From an archaeon (GTDB lineage: Archaea; Nanobdellota; Nanobdellia; Woesearchaeales; ARS49): a stretch of DNA of 30,582 nucleotides. The stretch spans positions 1-30,582 of the forward strand of contig JACRAI010000023.1 of NCBI GenBank assembly GCA_016213425.1, written 5' to 3'. The notes below the pieces were generated by a model. It was given only the letters and a program-made list of their open reading frames with translations. It was not told where the DNA came from and did not search any database. Made by a program: the position numbers and the translations under genes. This document shows, piece by piece, positions 30,397 to 30,582 of this stretch (position 1 is its first letter; every line of letters begins with the position of its first letter).

Positions 30397-30582
30397 TCAT
30401 TTTATCCCATCTATCTTAGCTGCAAGAATGAAATCATTTTCTGACAAACCACTTATTGCGTGAGTCCATAATGTTATTCTTACAAGGTTATAATTTATTT
30501 GAATGTCGGGATGATGATTTTCTTGTTCTGAAATTTCAGCAACTTTGTTAACAAAAGAGATGGCTTGTTTGAAATCTTCAAA
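30397..30582 (-). CDS. Pterin-4a-carbinolamine dehydratase-like protein, 5' end outside window
   Basis: Sixty-one codons and a TGA stop are visible; the start is off the right edge. The visible part has the family signature ENHHPDIQINYNLVRITLWTH with the two catalytic His in HHPD and the later His in TLWTHAISGLSENDF. The enzyme recycles oxidised pterin cofactor by removing water from 4a-hydroxytetrahydrobiopterin; in archaea and bacteria without aromatic amino acid hydroxylases its role is less certain. It ends 46 bp before the beta-helix gene start. Confidence 0.92.
   Translation of the reverse strand, partial: FEDFKQAISFVNKVAEISEQENHHPDIQINYNLVRITLWTHAISGLSENDFILAAKIDGIK

Noticed and set aside
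1..30582. A DGR reverse transcriptase or template repeat inside the window
   Set aside because: I looked for a reverse transcriptase-like protein and for a second copy of the GCAACGCCCG to hairpin stretch. Neither is present.
1..30582. tRNA or rRNA genes
   Set aside because: No intergenic stretch has the length, G+C content or cloverleaf-like arms expected.

Overview
The window is an AT-rich (about one third G+C by eye), gene-dense stretch of an archaeal chromosome, most likely from a small-genome DPANN lineage such as Woesearchaeota or Pacearchaeota. The archaeal core is clear: CDC48/VAT ATPase, GatD, RadB, MBF1, the Nop5-fibrillarin pair, an archaeal NSUN RNA methylase, and a two-module Lrp-like regulator. 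Many first genes have a TATA-like box 25-28 nt upstream of the start codon, as in leaderless archaeal transcripts, while downstream genes in operons often carry GGTGAG or GGAGGT ribosome-binding sites. Several genes look bacterial in origin: a CoaD-CoaE fusion, a type II pantothenate kinase relative, LemA, a TPM-domain protein and a bacterial-type MetK relative. The lineage is inferred from gene content only. No gap between genes reaches 300 bases, and I see no tRNA, rRNA or CRISPR array.

Layout. 1-899: 5' part of an unknown coiled-coil-like gene. 964-3219: a CoA operon on the minus strand (shrunken type II PanK, CoaD-CoaE fusion, HD-type hydrolase). 3325-4275: duplicated Lrp-like regulator. 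4351-4937: DUF433/DUF5615 toxin-antitoxin pair. 4997-5710: an unknown protein whose 3' end is a sharp G+C-rich, NNC-codon-rich patch followed by a perfect hairpin; I read it as the variable region of a diversity-generating retroelement (DGR) target. 5790-9041: GatD, LemA, TPM protein, small lipoprotein. 9123-11458: sugar nucleotidyltransferase and a C25-like (gingipain/caspase clan) lipoprotein protease. 11493-12671: divergent MetK. 12761-16173: CDC48 operon. 16267-17202: CaCA cation exchanger. 17276-19862: two processive-type GT2 glycosyltransferases. 19953-20845: DUF4190-like protein and RadB. 20898-24767: three polytopic GT-C-like membrane proteins. 24751-25538: unknown protein and MBF1. 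25611-26901: shortened Nop5 and fibrillarin. 26926-28928: unknown protein, NSUN methylase and a separate PUA-like protein. 28938-30350: beta-helix lipoprotein. 30397-30582: 3' part of a pterin carbinolamine dehydratase.

Main themes are surface glycan and exported-protein genes (GT2, GT-C, nucleotidyltransferase, lipoproteins), RNA modification (Nop5/fibrillarin, NSUN/PUA) and CoA supply. The most interesting observations are the candidate DGR variable region, the PanK that lacks its catalytic middle, matching N-terminal losses in Nop5 and fibrillarin, a MetK with several changed catalytic residues, and a family of 7-bp-period repeats at gene 3' ends.
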